NCBI GenBank assembly: GCA_965219925.1
Contig: OZ244795.1
Span: 1,860,001 to 1,924,000, forward strand
Reading direction: 5' to 3'
DNA length: 64,000 nucleotides
From: Bin87 sp965219925
GTDB lineage: Bacteria > Chloroflexota > Dehalococcoidia > Lucifugimonadales > UBA3495
The stretch's first letter is position 1. Every line of letters starts with the position of its first letter. The position numbers and the translations under genes were made by a program. Below are positions 16,946 to 25,779 of the stretch, one piece after another. The notes under the pieces were generated by a model. The model was not told the origin of the DNA and ran no database searches. It was given only the letters and a program-made list of their open reading frames with translations.

Positions 16946-17436
16946 CGGCGCCCACCAGCCCGCCACCAAACGCCATCGACTGGCAGAACCTGATAAACGC
17001 GGGCCATGACCTGCTCAACCCCCACTGGACCGGTACTCAACCGACCGACGAACACATCAGGCGCGCGATCAGCAACGCGTACTACGCATTGTTCCACGCA
17101 CTGGCCGCCAGCAACGCTGAAACTCTGGTCGGAACGCCCTACGGCACAGTAACGACGGCAGCTTGGTCCCGCGTATACCGCGGCCGCGACCACGGACTCG
17201 CCCAACGAGAACTGCAAAGGCACCGACATGAGTTCTCCGCAGAATGCCAGAAGTTCGTCGACACCTTCGGAGACCTGCAAAATCTCCGCCACTCGGCCGA
17301 CTACGACCACAACGCCGTTTTCACCGCGCAAGAAGGCTCAGTCGCGTTGGCAGAAGCAGCGATCAACGACTACATACAGGCTGACCGCAACGAGCGAACT
17401 TACATCGCCACCGTCACGTTGATCAGGCCACGCTGA
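16942..17436 (+). CDS. HEPN-domain protein
   Basis: 164 residues. Helical segments I-R-R-A-I-S-N-A-Y-Y-A-L-F-H-A-L-A (about 38-54) and D-L-Q-N-L-R-H-S-A-D-Y-D (about 110-121) are the two halves of a HEPN bundle; the R-H...Y pattern is where HEPN RNases place their catalytic residues. HEPN proteins are RNA-cleaving toxins or nucleotide-binding partners in defence and stress systems. It overlaps the preceding 95-residue gene by 4 bp. Whether it is an active RNase cannot be read from the sequence. Confidence 0.75.
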   Translation: MTAPTSPPPNAIDWQNLINAGHDLLNPHWTGTQPTDEHIRRAISNAYYALFHALAASNAETLVGTPYGTVTTAAWSRVYRGRDHGLAQRELQRHRHEFSAECQKFVDTFGDLQNLRHSADYDHNAVFTAQEGSVALAEAAINDYIQADRNERTYIATVTLIRPR

Positions 17437-17504
17437 ACGTAACGAACACACTCCAGGACACGTACAACAGCCGCCAAACTACGTCCCCACCGAACCACGC
17501 CCCA

Positions 17505-18446
17505 TCATTCCGACGGCAGTATCCCGAGCCGAAGGGCCACCATGACGGCCTCAAGACGGGTGGATGCGCCCAGCTTCGTCCGCAGGTTCTCGATGTGGTT
17601 CCTGGCCGTATACCAGCTCACGCCCAACTCCTCCGCGATGTACTTGGTTTCCCAGCCCAGCGCCAAGTAGGACAGCACCTCCCGCTCACGCTCAGTCAAA
17701 TTCACCTCACGCGGCCTAGGTCGAGCACGTCGGAACAACAAGCCACTATCGTCTGATCCACCGCCTTCCCCGCTCGGCTCTGTTGCAGAGCTACCAAGCA
17801 CCTGTTCATCAAAATCCGAACTGTCGGCTTCCACTCTCGGATCCACCAGGAAAGAGCTTGGGCGCACATAGTGAGGATAATCCGGTCCGCGGCCTGCCCC
17901 ACCACCCAACTCAACGAGCCGCTCGACGTCGGTGGACACCGTCTCTTCGCCTGAATCGCCGAAAAGGTACACCAGTAACGGGCCACCTTCCTCCACGCCC
18001 GACACCACCATCGGCGTCACGACCAACCATTTGCGCTCACCCGAGGCGCACCGCATCCGCAACCTGGCACGACCCGGCACCAGGCCGGCGCGAAGGTTGC
18101 GTACCATCAGGCAGCCTTCCTCGCAGTCGGCAGTCAGGGTGGACCCTCCCACCCCGCGAGCGAGGCCGGAACAACGCTGGCCCACGATGCGGTCCGGGGT
18201 GTAGCCAAGAATCTCTCGGGCACGGCGGTTCCAGAACACCACCGTCTGGTCGGTCGCCAGTACGAACGCCCCGCACGACACTGACGACAACAGCCCGAAC
18301 AGCCCATCAGGCGTCAACGTGACTATCTCCAGTACGACGACCATGCCAGCCGGCGTAACCATACCTTCAATACCCGTCCTATAAGGACGGGCGCTTACCA
18401 TCGCCACCACCCCACTACCCCACGAGGAAACGTAATATCCACCCAT
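17505..18446 (-). CDS. PAS-domain LuxR-type transcriptional regulator
   Basis: Up to 313 residues (Met at codons 29 or 35 are alternative starts). A PAS domain spans about 45-165 (G-A-F-V-L-A-T-D-Q-T-V-V-F-W-N-R-R-A-R-E, then G-Y-T-P-D-R-I-V-G), with cysteines at C-S-G and D-C-E-E-G-C in it. An acidic linker follows, then a LuxR C-terminal HTH (L-T-E-R-E-R-E-V-L-S-Y-L-A-L-G, N-H-I-E-N-L-R-T-K-L-G) at 245-305. No receiver domain is present, so it probably senses a small ligand or redox state directly. It diverges from the TPR lipoprotein gene, which it may control. Confidence 0.88.
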   Translation of the reverse strand: MGGYYVSSWGSGVVAMVSARPYRTGIEGMVTPAGMVVVLEIVTLTPDGLFGLLSSVSCGAFVLATDQTVVFWNRRAREILGYTPDRIVGQRCSGLARGVGGSTLTADCEEGCLMVRNLRAGLVPGRARLRMRCASGERKWLVVTPMVVSGVEEGGPLLVYLFGDSGEETVSTDVERLVELGGGAGRGPDYPHYVRPSSFLVDPRVEADSSDFDEQVLGSSATEPSGEGGGSDDSGLLFRRARPRPREVNLTEREREVLSYLALGWETKYIAEELGVSWYTARNHIENLRTKLGASTRLEAVMVALRLGILPSE

Positions 18447-18569
18447 AGTCCGGTCTATGGGTAATAAGACCTGTAAAAATCAGAGCACCCATCTGTCCCT
18501 CGATGTCGACAGCATTATCTAAACACGAGCAATTACCGTGTTATCACCAGTTAATACGTCGCCAACCTT

Positions 18570-18599
18570 TTGACGGGTCTAGGTTATTCACACTAGAAT
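18570..18599 (+). promoter_or_regulatory. Sigma-70-type promoter for the TPR lipoprotein gene
   Basis: TTGACG (18570-18575), 18-bp spacer, TAGAAT (18594-18599), in the divergent gap between the PAS-LuxR gene and the gene starting at 18690. The leader would be about 85 nt. Confidence 0.55.
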
Positions 18600-18689
18600 G
18601 GGCCATCCACCGACCAAGCGGATTTAACCCAGGGCATTGCTTGTCGTAGTCAAGCAACCTGAATCTTTCCGTTCACAAGAGAGGTAAAA

Positions 18690-20769
18690 ATGGCCCATCA
18701 CCAGACCAGCTGGTCTGTCAACCACGCTGCCATAGCGGAGCCGTCTTTGGGAATCACCCCGAGAACCGCCGGCGCAATTTTCACCAACACCGTCGCCTAC
18801 GCCAGAACGGCACTCGCAATGGGAGCCATCAGTCTGCTGATGTTGATTGCCATGGCGTGCGGCAACGAGGGAGACCAGACAACTCCGGCGCAGTCCGAGC
18901 TAACTGACCAACGCACACCTTCTCGTACACGGACGCTGACCAGTTTGGGTCCGGAGGCAACAGCCACAGTTGTTTCATCGTCGCGGCCTGAAGCAACCGT
19001 ACCCGCAACCAAATCCAGCGCTGTTGCCGACGCGTCCACTACCGCCACCCGTCGGCCGGGTGACTCGACAGAGCCACCGCCCACCGCAGTCGCACTGAGC
19101 CCAGAACTAGCCCAAGAGGCACAAGCCCATTACGAGGTCGCCGAGGGTTATCTTCGACAAAACAGATACCACCGGGCCCTACAGAGACTGGATCAGGCCA
19201 TTGCCATCAACCCTGATCTTGCCGAAGCCTACACCCTACGCGGTCTTGCCCATACCGCTCTACACGACTACGACGGCGCGTTGCAAGACCTCACCACGGC
19301 AATCGACCAGGGTGCAGACAACATGGGCCGCGCCTATGCCTTCCGATCCTATGCCCACAGCGAACTGGGGAACTTTGACCAAGCAATCCAGGACGCAGAG
19401 AAGGCTCCAATCGGGCAAGACGACCTGGCACGCCAGGATGCCGACGTAGCTCTCTTCATCGCCCATTACCGCACGGGTGACTACGGCTACGCCATCGAAA
19501 GCGTTCGTCGTACGGGACTACCCAACATGGAGGTATTACACTACTCACTGAATCGTCTCTACGCCTACGCAGGGGGCAACCCTAGTTACCTCTACACCAT
19601 CCAGGAGATAGATGCCAGCCTGCTCCTGCAACCAAATGACGCTGAACTTCATCAACGCCGGGGAACCGCGCACCAAAGAATGCAATGGCACGCAAAAGCC
19701 GCCGAGGATTTCACCAAAGCGCTGGAACTCTACGGAAGCGATGCCCCCAACAACCTCCACACGGCTTTGGCTGAGACCTATCTCGAGCTTGGTGAATACG
19801 AGCAAGTCGTCGAGACCCTGAGCCAGGTCGACGTCAGCACCGATGCGTTCGCGTCTTCCCTTTTGGCCTACACATACCTACGACTGGGCCGGCCCGAGGA
19901 CGCAAAGCGAAGCATTGACGCTATCGACTACGGCTTTGACGCGCCGACTCTCAGAGGAAGCTCAGGCCTCAAATCCTGGAGCCAAGAAATGAACAGCAAC
20001 GCTAACCGAGTAAAACCCGTTTACGGAACCCACCTGATACTGAAAGGCGCAATATACGCCGCCAACGGCGACTACGACGAAGGCGTCAGGTACCTCAACA
20101 TACTGGAGTGCGCGAACAAATCCTGGGTGGGCTCTGGATCCCAGGAAATACCAATCGCGACCAAACAGCAGCGTGACAAAGTCCTCCAAAATTATAGGCA
20201 AGAATATGAAAGCAGTCGGCTGATCGCTTTGAGATCTCAACAAGAGGTTTCGCAGTGGTGTGGTTACCCGGACGAGTTCATCGCCAACCCGGACTCCGCC
20301 GTGTGGCTAACGGCACTTACCGAGAACAAAATAGGAGACCATTTTTTGACCATTGGAAATGGACCGGTCCACCCCCTCACTCGACCCGTTGGTCATAGGA
20401 TCCGACAACGTCGGCCTGCTCCGCTACATGACAGAAATCTACGCCATGACGGATCAACACTCCATCGAGACCCTCGAGACCGCCGAACGGGTCATCGAGC
20501 TTGACCCCAGCATCGCCGACGCGTACCGCATTCAGGCCGAGCTCTACCTGACTTACCAACGCTACGAGCGTGCAGTTGCAGCCTGGGAACAGTACGAGGC
20601 TCTTACCACCCCCGAGCCCGAGGTCGCAGCGGACCACCACTTTGCACGCGGGGCAACGCTGGCCCAGCTCATGAGGAAGGAAGAGGCCCAGAGCGCCTAC
20701 CAAAAGGCGTTCGAACTCGGGTATGACCAAGACAAGGTGCAGGAAGCACTCATTCAGCTGAATCAGTAG
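18690..20769 (+). pseudogene. TPR-repeat lipoprotein interrupted by a frameshift
   Basis: ATG at 18690 follows GAGG. After about 50 residues comes a hydrophobic segment ending L-I-A-M-A-C, a plausible lipobox, then a Thr/Ser-rich linker and tetratricopeptide repeats (H-Y-E-V-A-E-G-Y-L-R-Q-N-R-Y-H-R-A-L-Q-R-L-D-Q-A; R-A-Y-A-F-R-S-Y-A-H-S-E-L). The frame changes at about 20349-20355: the original reading ends falsely at 20504, while the +1 frame continues D-N-V-G-L-L-R-Y-M, more TPR-like helices and a stop at 20769. Joined, the protein would be about 692 residues, anchored outside the membrane as a protein-interaction scaffold. A one-base insertion, sequencing error or separate TTG start at 20353 could each explain it. 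Confidence 0.75.
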
Positions 20770-20963
20770 GCGGCGGCGATGCCGTCCACGGGGTTGCACC
20801 TGACGAGCGCTGCCCAGTTCAGCCGACTTCTCACCGGACTTGCCGACACGACCCACACGAAACCGACAATAACTGGTAATAGTTCCAGACGTTCGACAAC
20901 AAGTCGGCCTGAAGCCTCATGGGTCCACTGCAAGTCGTTCTCTAACTAGCCCACCAAATAAAA

Positions 20964-20985
20964 CCGGCCAAACACAGGCCGGCTT
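20964..20985 (+). terminator. Hairpin terminator
   Basis: CCGGCC / GGCCGG with a seven-base loop followed by CTTT, about 195 bp downstream of the TPR gene. Confidence 0.5.
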
Positions 20986-21035
20986 TACCGACGACATCAA
21001 GACAACCGGGGAACCGGTCAGTCGCAACCAATAGG

Positions 21036-21063
21036 GGCGCCACTCAGGTGGCGCCGTCTTTCA
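21036..21063 (+). terminator. Hairpin terminator
   Basis: GGCGCCAC / GTGGCGCC around a TCAG loop, followed by GTCTTTC. It lies in the 20770-21122 gap, which otherwise shows no gene. Confidence 0.55.
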
Positions 21064-21122
21064 TCGCAAGATGAACTCAGCGTAAGTGGGCTAAGACTAC
21101 GACCACTTGGACACCGTACACA

Positions 21123-21311
21123 AGATTTACTGACAGCAGGCCCTTGCGGCACGGACACGGCCACAAATAGACTCGGAGACATCCCCGTCCCCCGAGGCAA
21201 ACGTGGCCGTCCCGCGAGAAGCCCCCTACATCTGGGTCACCTGGCTGCCCAAACTGCTGACCGGCGAGAACTCGTGCGAGTGGCCGTCTGGTTCAAGGCC
21301 CATCACCAGGA
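21123..21311 (+). repeat. Long direct repeat DR1 (about 190 bp)
   Basis: AGATTTACTGACAGC through the start of a RecB-like gene to CATCACCAGGA is nearly identical to 22526-22716. The pair flanks the gene at 21514. DR1 carries only the truncated 5' end of the nuclease gene, while DR2 leads into the intact one. Confidence 0.85.
21203..21300 (+). pseudogene. N-terminal remnant of a RecB/Cas4-like nuclease gene
   Basis: The GTG-started frame reads A-V-P-R-E-A-P-Y-I-W-V-T-W-L-P-K-L-L-T-G-E-N-S-C-E-W, the same as the first 26 residues of the gene at 22607 with three changes. One G is missing afterwards, shifting the frame, and homology stops near 21311 where an unrelated small gene begins. Confidence 0.8.
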
Positions 21312-21314
21312 AGG

Positions 21315-21419
21315 ATGAGCCAGAGACCGGACCTGCACCCCATTTCGCTGCAGTACCAAATGCGTACCAGCAAGGCGGGATACCAACAGGTCGGCCCCGG
21401 TGAACGGCTGCACCCGTAA
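21315..21419 (+). CDS. Small conserved protein, 34 residues (family copy 2)
   Basis: Reads MSQRPDLHPISLQYQMRTSK and ends at TAA 21417. It is homologous in frame to the small gene at 2026 over its first 20 codons and then diverges. AAGG stands directly before the ATG, too close for a good ribosome-binding site. It may be the conserved N-terminus of a lost gene. Confidence 0.35.
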   Translation: MSQRPDLHPISLQYQMRTSKAGYQQVGPGERLHP

Positions 21420-21484
21420 GGGAACCAGGCAACGCTCCAAGCCCCTTCAGCGGCCCTTGTTGCTGTTCACAAAAACACGAATCT

Positions 21485-21500
21485 AGTTTCGCAATTTTCT
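21485..21500 (-). promoter_or_regulatory. 16-bp dispersed motif, copy 2 (inverted)
   Basis: AGTTTCGCAATTTTCT is the exact reverse complement of the motif at 1985 and 23402. It ends 13 bp before the ATG of the following gene, a position where an operator could act. Confidence 0.4.
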
Positions 21501-21513
21501 GATACCTTCAGGC

Positions 21514-22338
21514 ATGGTCGTGAGTCTGGCCACAGACACCAAAAAGGCAGGTTTGAATACTTTGGAGATGAGAGGAATCCAAACCAAGATTGAACGAGCT
21601 CAAAAAAATTTTGAAGGCCTTAGCTCGAGGATCGCATTCCACTGCGCAAACGAGAAGGTCCGGCTGGAGACAGCAACCCGGCAGGCGGCGGACCCTAATG
21701 CGGGTTACGATGAACCGGAAACCGTTTACGAGTACTCGATAGACGTGGGTGAGATCGCCTACAACCTGCGGTCGGCGCTGGATCATCTGATCTGGCAACT
21801 GGTGAGCGCCAACGGGAAGTCTACCAACCCTCGCCACGAGTTCCCAATCTTCATTGACGCGGGAGACTATGACAAAAGCGTGGGAGACCAGCTTAGAGGA
21901 TTGGATGACCGCCAGCGCGGCATGATCGAATCCTTTCAGCCATTCCAAGACAACCGAAGCGTCGGGCCGCACCTTTGGATGCTCCACAAGATCTGCAATA
22001 TCGACAAGCACCGCTACCTCAACGTGGTCAACACCCACTCAGTCACCGGCGCTCACCTGGAGGGCCACGTCCCACCAGAGTTGGAGCATCTTGCCACGAA
22101 TCGAGGAACGACACTGTGGTACTCGCTGCGGGACACAGTTCATGAACATCTGGTGAAGATTGACGTGGTGGTCGACGTGTGCTTCAGGGACGCCGACTTG
22201 GAGGCTGCCAGCCCCGGATACGGTTCCGTCATAGAGACGGAAGGGATCGTACAGAGGCCGCCCGTGGTTCCAGCGCTACAGTCATGCCTCACTGCCGTGG
22301 TCAGCGTTGTCGAGCAGCTCGCGGGAACAGCAATTTAG
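21514..22338 (+). CDS. Conserved hypothetical, HEPN-like helical protein
   Basis: 274 residues, mainly helical. A central segment reads V-G-E-I-A-Y-N-L-R-S-A-L-D-H-L-I-W-Q-L-V (about 75-94), then H-E-F-P-I-F, and L-H-K-I-C-N-I-D-K-H-R-Y-L near 155-167. The R-S-A-L-D-H and D-K-H-R-Y blocks look like a HEPN-type bundle with conserved polar residues, a resemblance rather than an assignment. It lies alone between two long direct repeats, as cargo would. There is no clear ribosome-binding site. Confidence 0.65.
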   Translation: MVVSLATDTKKAGLNTLEMRGIQTKIERAQKNFEGLSSRIAFHCANEKVRLETATRQAADPNAGYDEPETVYEYSIDVGEIAYNLRSALDHLIWQLVSANGKSTNPRHEFPIFIDAGDYDKSVGDQLRGLDDRQRGMIESFQPFQDNRSVGPHLWMLHKICNIDKHRYLNVVNTHSVTGAHLEGHVPPELEHLATNRGTTLWYSLRDTVHEHLVKIDVVVDVCFRDADLEAASPGYGSVIETEGIVQRPPVVPALQSCLTAVVSVVEQLAGTAI

Positions 22339-22370
22339 GTGCGTATCACGGACCGGAAGAGGAGATCCTG

Positions 22371-22436
22371 ATGTTCGACGACGCGAACATCAACAACGTG
22401 ACAGAGGCCATGGCAAGGGCATTCGCCCGCCCGTGA
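22371..22436 (+). CDS. Possible 21-residue peptide
   Basis: GAGGAG (22359-22364) sits six bases before an ATG that opens a 21-codon frame (begins M-F-D-D-A-N-I-N-N-V, ends F-A-R-P). The ribosome-binding site is better than those of its neighbours. It may be a short peptide or the start of a deleted gene. Confidence 0.25.
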   Translation: MFDDANINNVTEAMARAFARP

Positions 22437-22525
22437 GCCGAACGGACGCAAAGCGTAAGTGAGGACGGTCCCCCACAACCAAAAGATGATCCACCAAAAC
22501 GACACAGAGACGCGGTCGGACTAAC

Positions 22526-22716
22526 AGATTTGCTGACAGCTGCTCCTTGCGGCACGGACACGGCCACAAATAGACTCGGAGACATCCCCGTCCCCCCGAG
22601 GCAAACGTGGCCGTCCCGCGAGAAGCCCCCTACATCTGGGCCAGCTGGCTGCCCAGGCTGCTGACCGGCGAGAACTCGTGCGAATGGGCCGTCTGGTTCA
22701 AGGCCCATTACCAGGA
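22526..22716 (+). repeat. Long direct repeat DR2 (about 190 bp)
   Basis: Partner of 21123-21311. It contains the upstream region and the first codons of the intact RecB-like gene. Confidence 0.85.
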
Positions 22717-23257
22717 CTGGACCAGAACCCCGTCCGAGTTCAACCAGACTGAGTGGATGCTGAACCACACTTCACTCTTGAACGAACAGAAAACCCAGTG
22801 GGAAGCACGCGGCCAAGACGTGTACGTTGAGGGTCAGAACAGCTTCCGTCTGCGAGGGCAATCAGCCACGCTGGCCGGCAGACCCGACCTGATAGTCGTC
22901 CGGAACGACGACGCCCTAGTCATCGACGTCAAAGCTGGCCAGCAGCAGCCGTCGCACTTCGTACAGATCATGATCTACATGTACGCCCTGCCCAGAGCAC
23001 TGCCGCAATACCAGCACGCCAAGCTGGCGGGAGAAGTGATCTATCCGACGCGGACGGTACGAGTTCCCAGGGGCAGCCTGCACACCCAGTTGATACAGAA
23101 CCTGGGAGCATTGATCCGCCGACTGGCGGCCGACAAGCCGCCCGCCCGAGTGCCCAGCCCACACGAATGCCGTTTCTGCGACATCAGCGCCCTGGACTGC
23201 CCGGAGCGTGTGGACGAAGGCTCCGAGCCCGAAGGCAGAACTACCAGCGACTTCTGA
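22607..23257 (+). CDS. RecB/Cas4-like PD-(D/E)XK nuclease
   Basis: 216 residues, GTG start with GAGG six bases upstream. The nuclease core reads G-R-P-D-L-I-V-V...A-L-V-I-D-V-K-A-G, giving the D...DxK triad (about 88-107), followed by the QxxxY-type motif F-V-Q-I-M-I-Y-M-Y-A. The C-terminus has cysteines (E-C-R-F-C-D-I-S-A-L-D-C) as in Cas4-type FeS nucleases, although a full four-Cys set would need C24 of the N-terminal G-E-N-S-C-E-W. No cas1, cas2 or CRISPR array is nearby, so it is probably an independent defence or mobile-element nuclease. Two decayed partial copies exist at 16449 and 21203. Confidence 0.85.
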   Translation: MAVPREAPYIWASWLPRLLTGENSCEWAVWFKAHYQDWTRTPSEFNQTEWMLNHTSLLNEQKTQWEARGQDVYVEGQNSFRLRGQSATLAGRPDLIVVRNDDALVIDVKAGQQQPSHFVQIMIYMYALPRALPQYQHAKLAGEVIYPTRTVRVPRGSLHTQLIQNLGALIRRLAADKPPARVPSPHECRFCDISALDCPERVDEGSEPEGRTTSDF

Positions 23258-23401
23258 TTCCCCACCTAGCGTCGTTGCCAGTTCAAGGAACTGGTGAGAC
23301 AATTGCCGCCGTTTACCCGGAATTCAGGAGTGATTCCTGCACACCGCAAACACAAACAGTATTCCCTTGGAGATCGAACCGTGAGATTTGCTGCTGCCCT
23401 A

Positions 23402-23417
23402 AGAAAATTGCGAAACT
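23402..23417 (+). promoter_or_regulatory. 16-bp dispersed motif, copy 3
   Basis: AGAAAATTGCGAAACT, identical to 1985-2000 including the preceding TA. It lies in the 236-bp gap between the nuclease gene and the 3' end of the transporter fusion. Confidence 0.35.
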
Positions 23418-23493
23418 TTGAGCCCGCTTCATAGATAACTGAATGCAGTCAACCGAACGACGAATTTCGTTTTGACATTTCTGAGGGGAGCCG

Positions 23494-25395
23494 TCACCCA
23501 GCCCACCCCAGCCACTTGTTCGCCAAAAGGCCAGCGTAGGCCAACACAATGGCAGTGCCAACGACTAGGGAAAGCAGTTGGTCGGGCAAACGCCGCTCAG
23601 TGTCGATGAAACGAGCTAAATAGCCCCGGTGCTCCGCTCTCTCTTCTAGCGACTCCAGCTTCCGTTCGTCGCGCTCACGCTGCAGATCATGGATGTGGAA
23701 CATCAGGAAAATGACAACCGCAGAGATCAGCATCGCAAACAAGTCGACCAGCAGACGCGTCCACCCACCTAACTGTGGTGGTAGCGTGAACAAGGACAAA
23801 CCGACGGTGATCGTGGCGAAAATGCCTAGGGCGAATACCTCCCCCAGGTGGATGTCCACCTGCTTGGAACGGACCAGCGCATCCAAGTTCGCCTCCGCGT
23901 CACTCAGCAACTGAACCTCGGCTTCGTCCAAGGACTTGGCGTCCACCTCTGCAATTAACCGACGGACTTTGTAGTACGCCTCTTTCTCGGTTGACGCATC
24001 GTTGTTGGCCCGGTCAATCTCCAGAATGTAATCACACACCTCGGGATTGATGACACCGCGCCGGGCCAGCAAGTCCAGCTTCCGGTAAACGCTGAAGACC
24101 CGGTTGTCCTCCTCACTGGTGCGACTGGACAGCCGAGCTACCCGAAACGCCACCAGCAGGGTGAACACCGTCGCGGCCAGCGAAATTGACTCAAAGAACC
24201 CGCTCTCCGCCCAATTCCAGCCATTTATCCCCAGGAACTCGAACAGCCCGTCCCGCAGATACACAATCGCACCGCAAGTCCCCAGCGCTAGGACCAGTGC
24301 CTTAAACCCCCACCGGATTTCAGCCTCAAAGTTTAGGAGCAGGTTGGCCATAACTATTGCGATAATGCCGATGACCAAGTAACCAGTGCGGTCCAAGTTC
24401 AGATTCCAATCGGCAAACGGCAAAAGCCAGAGTATGGCGAAAATCGGGGTCAAATAGCTGAGCGCATTTATTCCCAAATTGTCGCTGGAAGCGTTGGCTT
24501 TCCGAAAGAAAACATCGGCAATACCGGCGGAGGCAATCCCACCCAAAATTGAATAGATCAGCACTTTGCCGGTAATGTGTTCGCCCATAGCGAACCCGAT
24601 CACGACACTCAGAATGAAACACAGCAACTGAGCCAAAAACTGCCCCAGCAAGGTGCCGAAGGTGTAGAGAGAATCCGGGGTTTCCCCAGTAATGGTAGGG
24701 TTGTACAACCGTCTTCCGAGAACGTTGCCCCATTTGAAGAGAACCGCGGTTTTCGATCCTCCTGCCAGTGCCGCCAAAACCGCCAACGCGATGCCGACAA
24801 GTCGCCAGTCCGCGCTGAAGAGGTCCGCTGATCCTGACAGCGTAACGAACGTGATGCCGACGAAACACAGGCAAAGCAGGGAGAACGACCCGGCACCTGT
24901 TCTCCTGTATTGCGGGTCGTCTCTGAAAAAAACGCCCATCAGTATGATCATCACTATGGGCCAGATTTCAAAGACGACAGCCACGATTGAAATGGCGACC
25001 GACTGAGCCGCAATCGCGAACAAAGTGTAGTCGAACTTACCGAACGCACTGTAGACCAAGCTCCAGCCACCCAACCCCCGGAGGCTAAAATGGCGACGAA
25101 CCACTTCGCGCGTGTCCGCCTCCCCGATCCTCTCCGACCCAGAGACCATGAACCACAATGTTCCGAGCAATTTCGGGTACCGAAAAAGCAAAAAGAGCCC
25201 GCATCCGATGGCTCCACCCAGCCGCCAGCCCCCTCCAAAAAGGAAAGGATTGAGGCTACCAGCGCTGAGGTCAATCGCCAGCGGCACTATTGCCCAGATC
25301 ATCACAGCGGACAGCATCAACAAAACGGGAACTAGGTGCCCGTTCCCACCATCGTTGCCAATCTGCGAAACGCCGTTTTCCGGTCGGCCTGCCAT
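23494..25395 (-). CDS. DMT/EamA-type membrane protein with C-terminal cytosolic and membrane extension
   Basis: About 633 residues from the Met at 25395 (a GTG at 25440 would add 15). The first about 370 residues have ten hydrophobic helices with internal two-fold symmetry typical of drug/metabolite transporters (L-V-P-V-L-L-M-L-S-A-V-M-I-W-A-I-V-P-L first; D-N-L-G-I-N-A-L-S-Y-L-T-P in the second half). Then come two more helices, a soluble charged region (S-S-R-T-S-E-E-D-N-R-V-F; D-A-K-S-L-D-E-A-E-V), two further helices and a C-terminal helix-rich tail ending at a last helix. This is about twice the usual DMT length. Substrate unknown. It diverges from the SIR2 gene across decayed mobile remnants. 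Confidence 0.75.
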   Translation of the reverse strand: MAGRPENGVSQIGNDGGNGHLVPVLLMLSAVMIWAIVPLAIDLSAGSLNPFLFGGGWRLGGAIGCGLFLLFRYPKLLGTLWFMVSGSERIGEADTREVVRRHFSLRGLGGWSLVYSAFGKFDYTLFAIAAQSVAISIVAVVFEIWPIVMIILMGVFFRDDPQYRRTGAGSFSLLCLCFVGITFVTLSGSADLFSADWRLVGIALAVLAALAGGSKTAVLFKWGNVLGRRLYNPTITGETPDSLYTFGTLLGQFLAQLLCFILSVVIGFAMGEHITGKVLIYSILGGIASAGIADVFFRKANASSDNLGINALSYLTPIFAILWLLPFADWNLNLDRTGYLVIGIIAIVMANLLLNFEAEIRWGFKALVLALGTCGAIVYLRDGLFEFLGINGWNWAESGFFESISLAATVFTLLVAFRVARLSSRTSEEDNRVFSVYRKLDLLARRGVINPEVCDYILEIDRANNDASTEKEAYYKVRRLIAEVDAKSLDEAEVQLLSDAEANLDALVRSKQVDIHLGEVFALGIFATITVGLSLFTLPPQLGGWTRLLVDLFAMLISAVVIFLMFHIHDLQRERDERKLESLEERAEHRGYLARFIDTERRLPDQLLSLVVGTAIVLAYAGLLANKWLGWAG

Positions 25396-25460
25396 AGTAA
25401 GCAACCTTATAGCACAACCAACACACGCGGGTAATAGCACATACCTGAGACAATTTGAGC

Positions 25461-25598
25461 ATGACGAAAAGAACCAACAAGCGTAAAAATCAGCTCTCCA
25501 GCTGCCGCAAGGGCTGGCACCCCGCAGGACACGTCACCCCCATACGCCTGACGGTCAAACAGCAGGCATACTGCCGCCGAGCCGTAGGCATAAAATGA
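25461..25598 (+). pseudogene. N-terminal remnant of an IS200/IS605-type TnpB (OrfB) gene
   Basis: 45 codons from ATG 25461 to a TGA at 25596. After a basic leader it reads P-I-R-L-T-V-K-Q-Q-A-Y-C-R-R-A-V-G-I-K, which matches the start of TnpB/OrfB proteins (R-L-x-P-x-x-x-Q-x-x-x-x-x-x-x-x-G-x-x-R). Everything downstream of the first helix is missing. Confidence 0.55.
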
Positions 25599-25599
25599 C

Positions 25600-25763
25600 G
25601 TTACCGTCGAACAAGAGGAATCAGTCGCCTGTGACGTTGAACGCATCCTGAAAGCCAAATTCGTCAACCCGGCGGCGGACACCAGCAACGAGGAGACGGG
25701 AATCCACAGACTAGTGTACGCTCTGTACAGCCTCACCGACGACGAAACCGCGGCGGTAGAAAG
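25600..25763 (+). pseudogene. C-terminal remnant of a DNA methyltransferase/type II-like RM gene
   Basis: The frame in phase with the SIR2 gene reads D-V-E-R-I-L-K-A-K-F-V-N-P-A-A-D-T-S, then E-T-G-I-H-R-L-V-Y-A-L-Y-S-L-T-D-D-E-T-A-A-V-E-S. The block L-V-Y-x-L-Y-x-L-T-x-x-E-x-x-x-V-E is the usual C-terminus of Eco57I-like and related N6-adenine methyltransferases. The rest of that gene is absent. Confidence 0.6.
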
Positions 25764-25779
25764 TAGGTATGCAAACACC

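Noticed and set aside
22607..23257. Cas4 of a CRISPR-Cas locus
   Set aside because: No cas1, cas2, effector genes or repeat arrays anywhere in the window; a stand-alone RecB-like nuclease is the simpler call.
25714..25779. GTG at 25714 as the start of the SIR2 gene
   Set aside because: The preceding codons belong to the C-terminal motif of a lost methyltransferase, so the native start is more likely ATG 25780.
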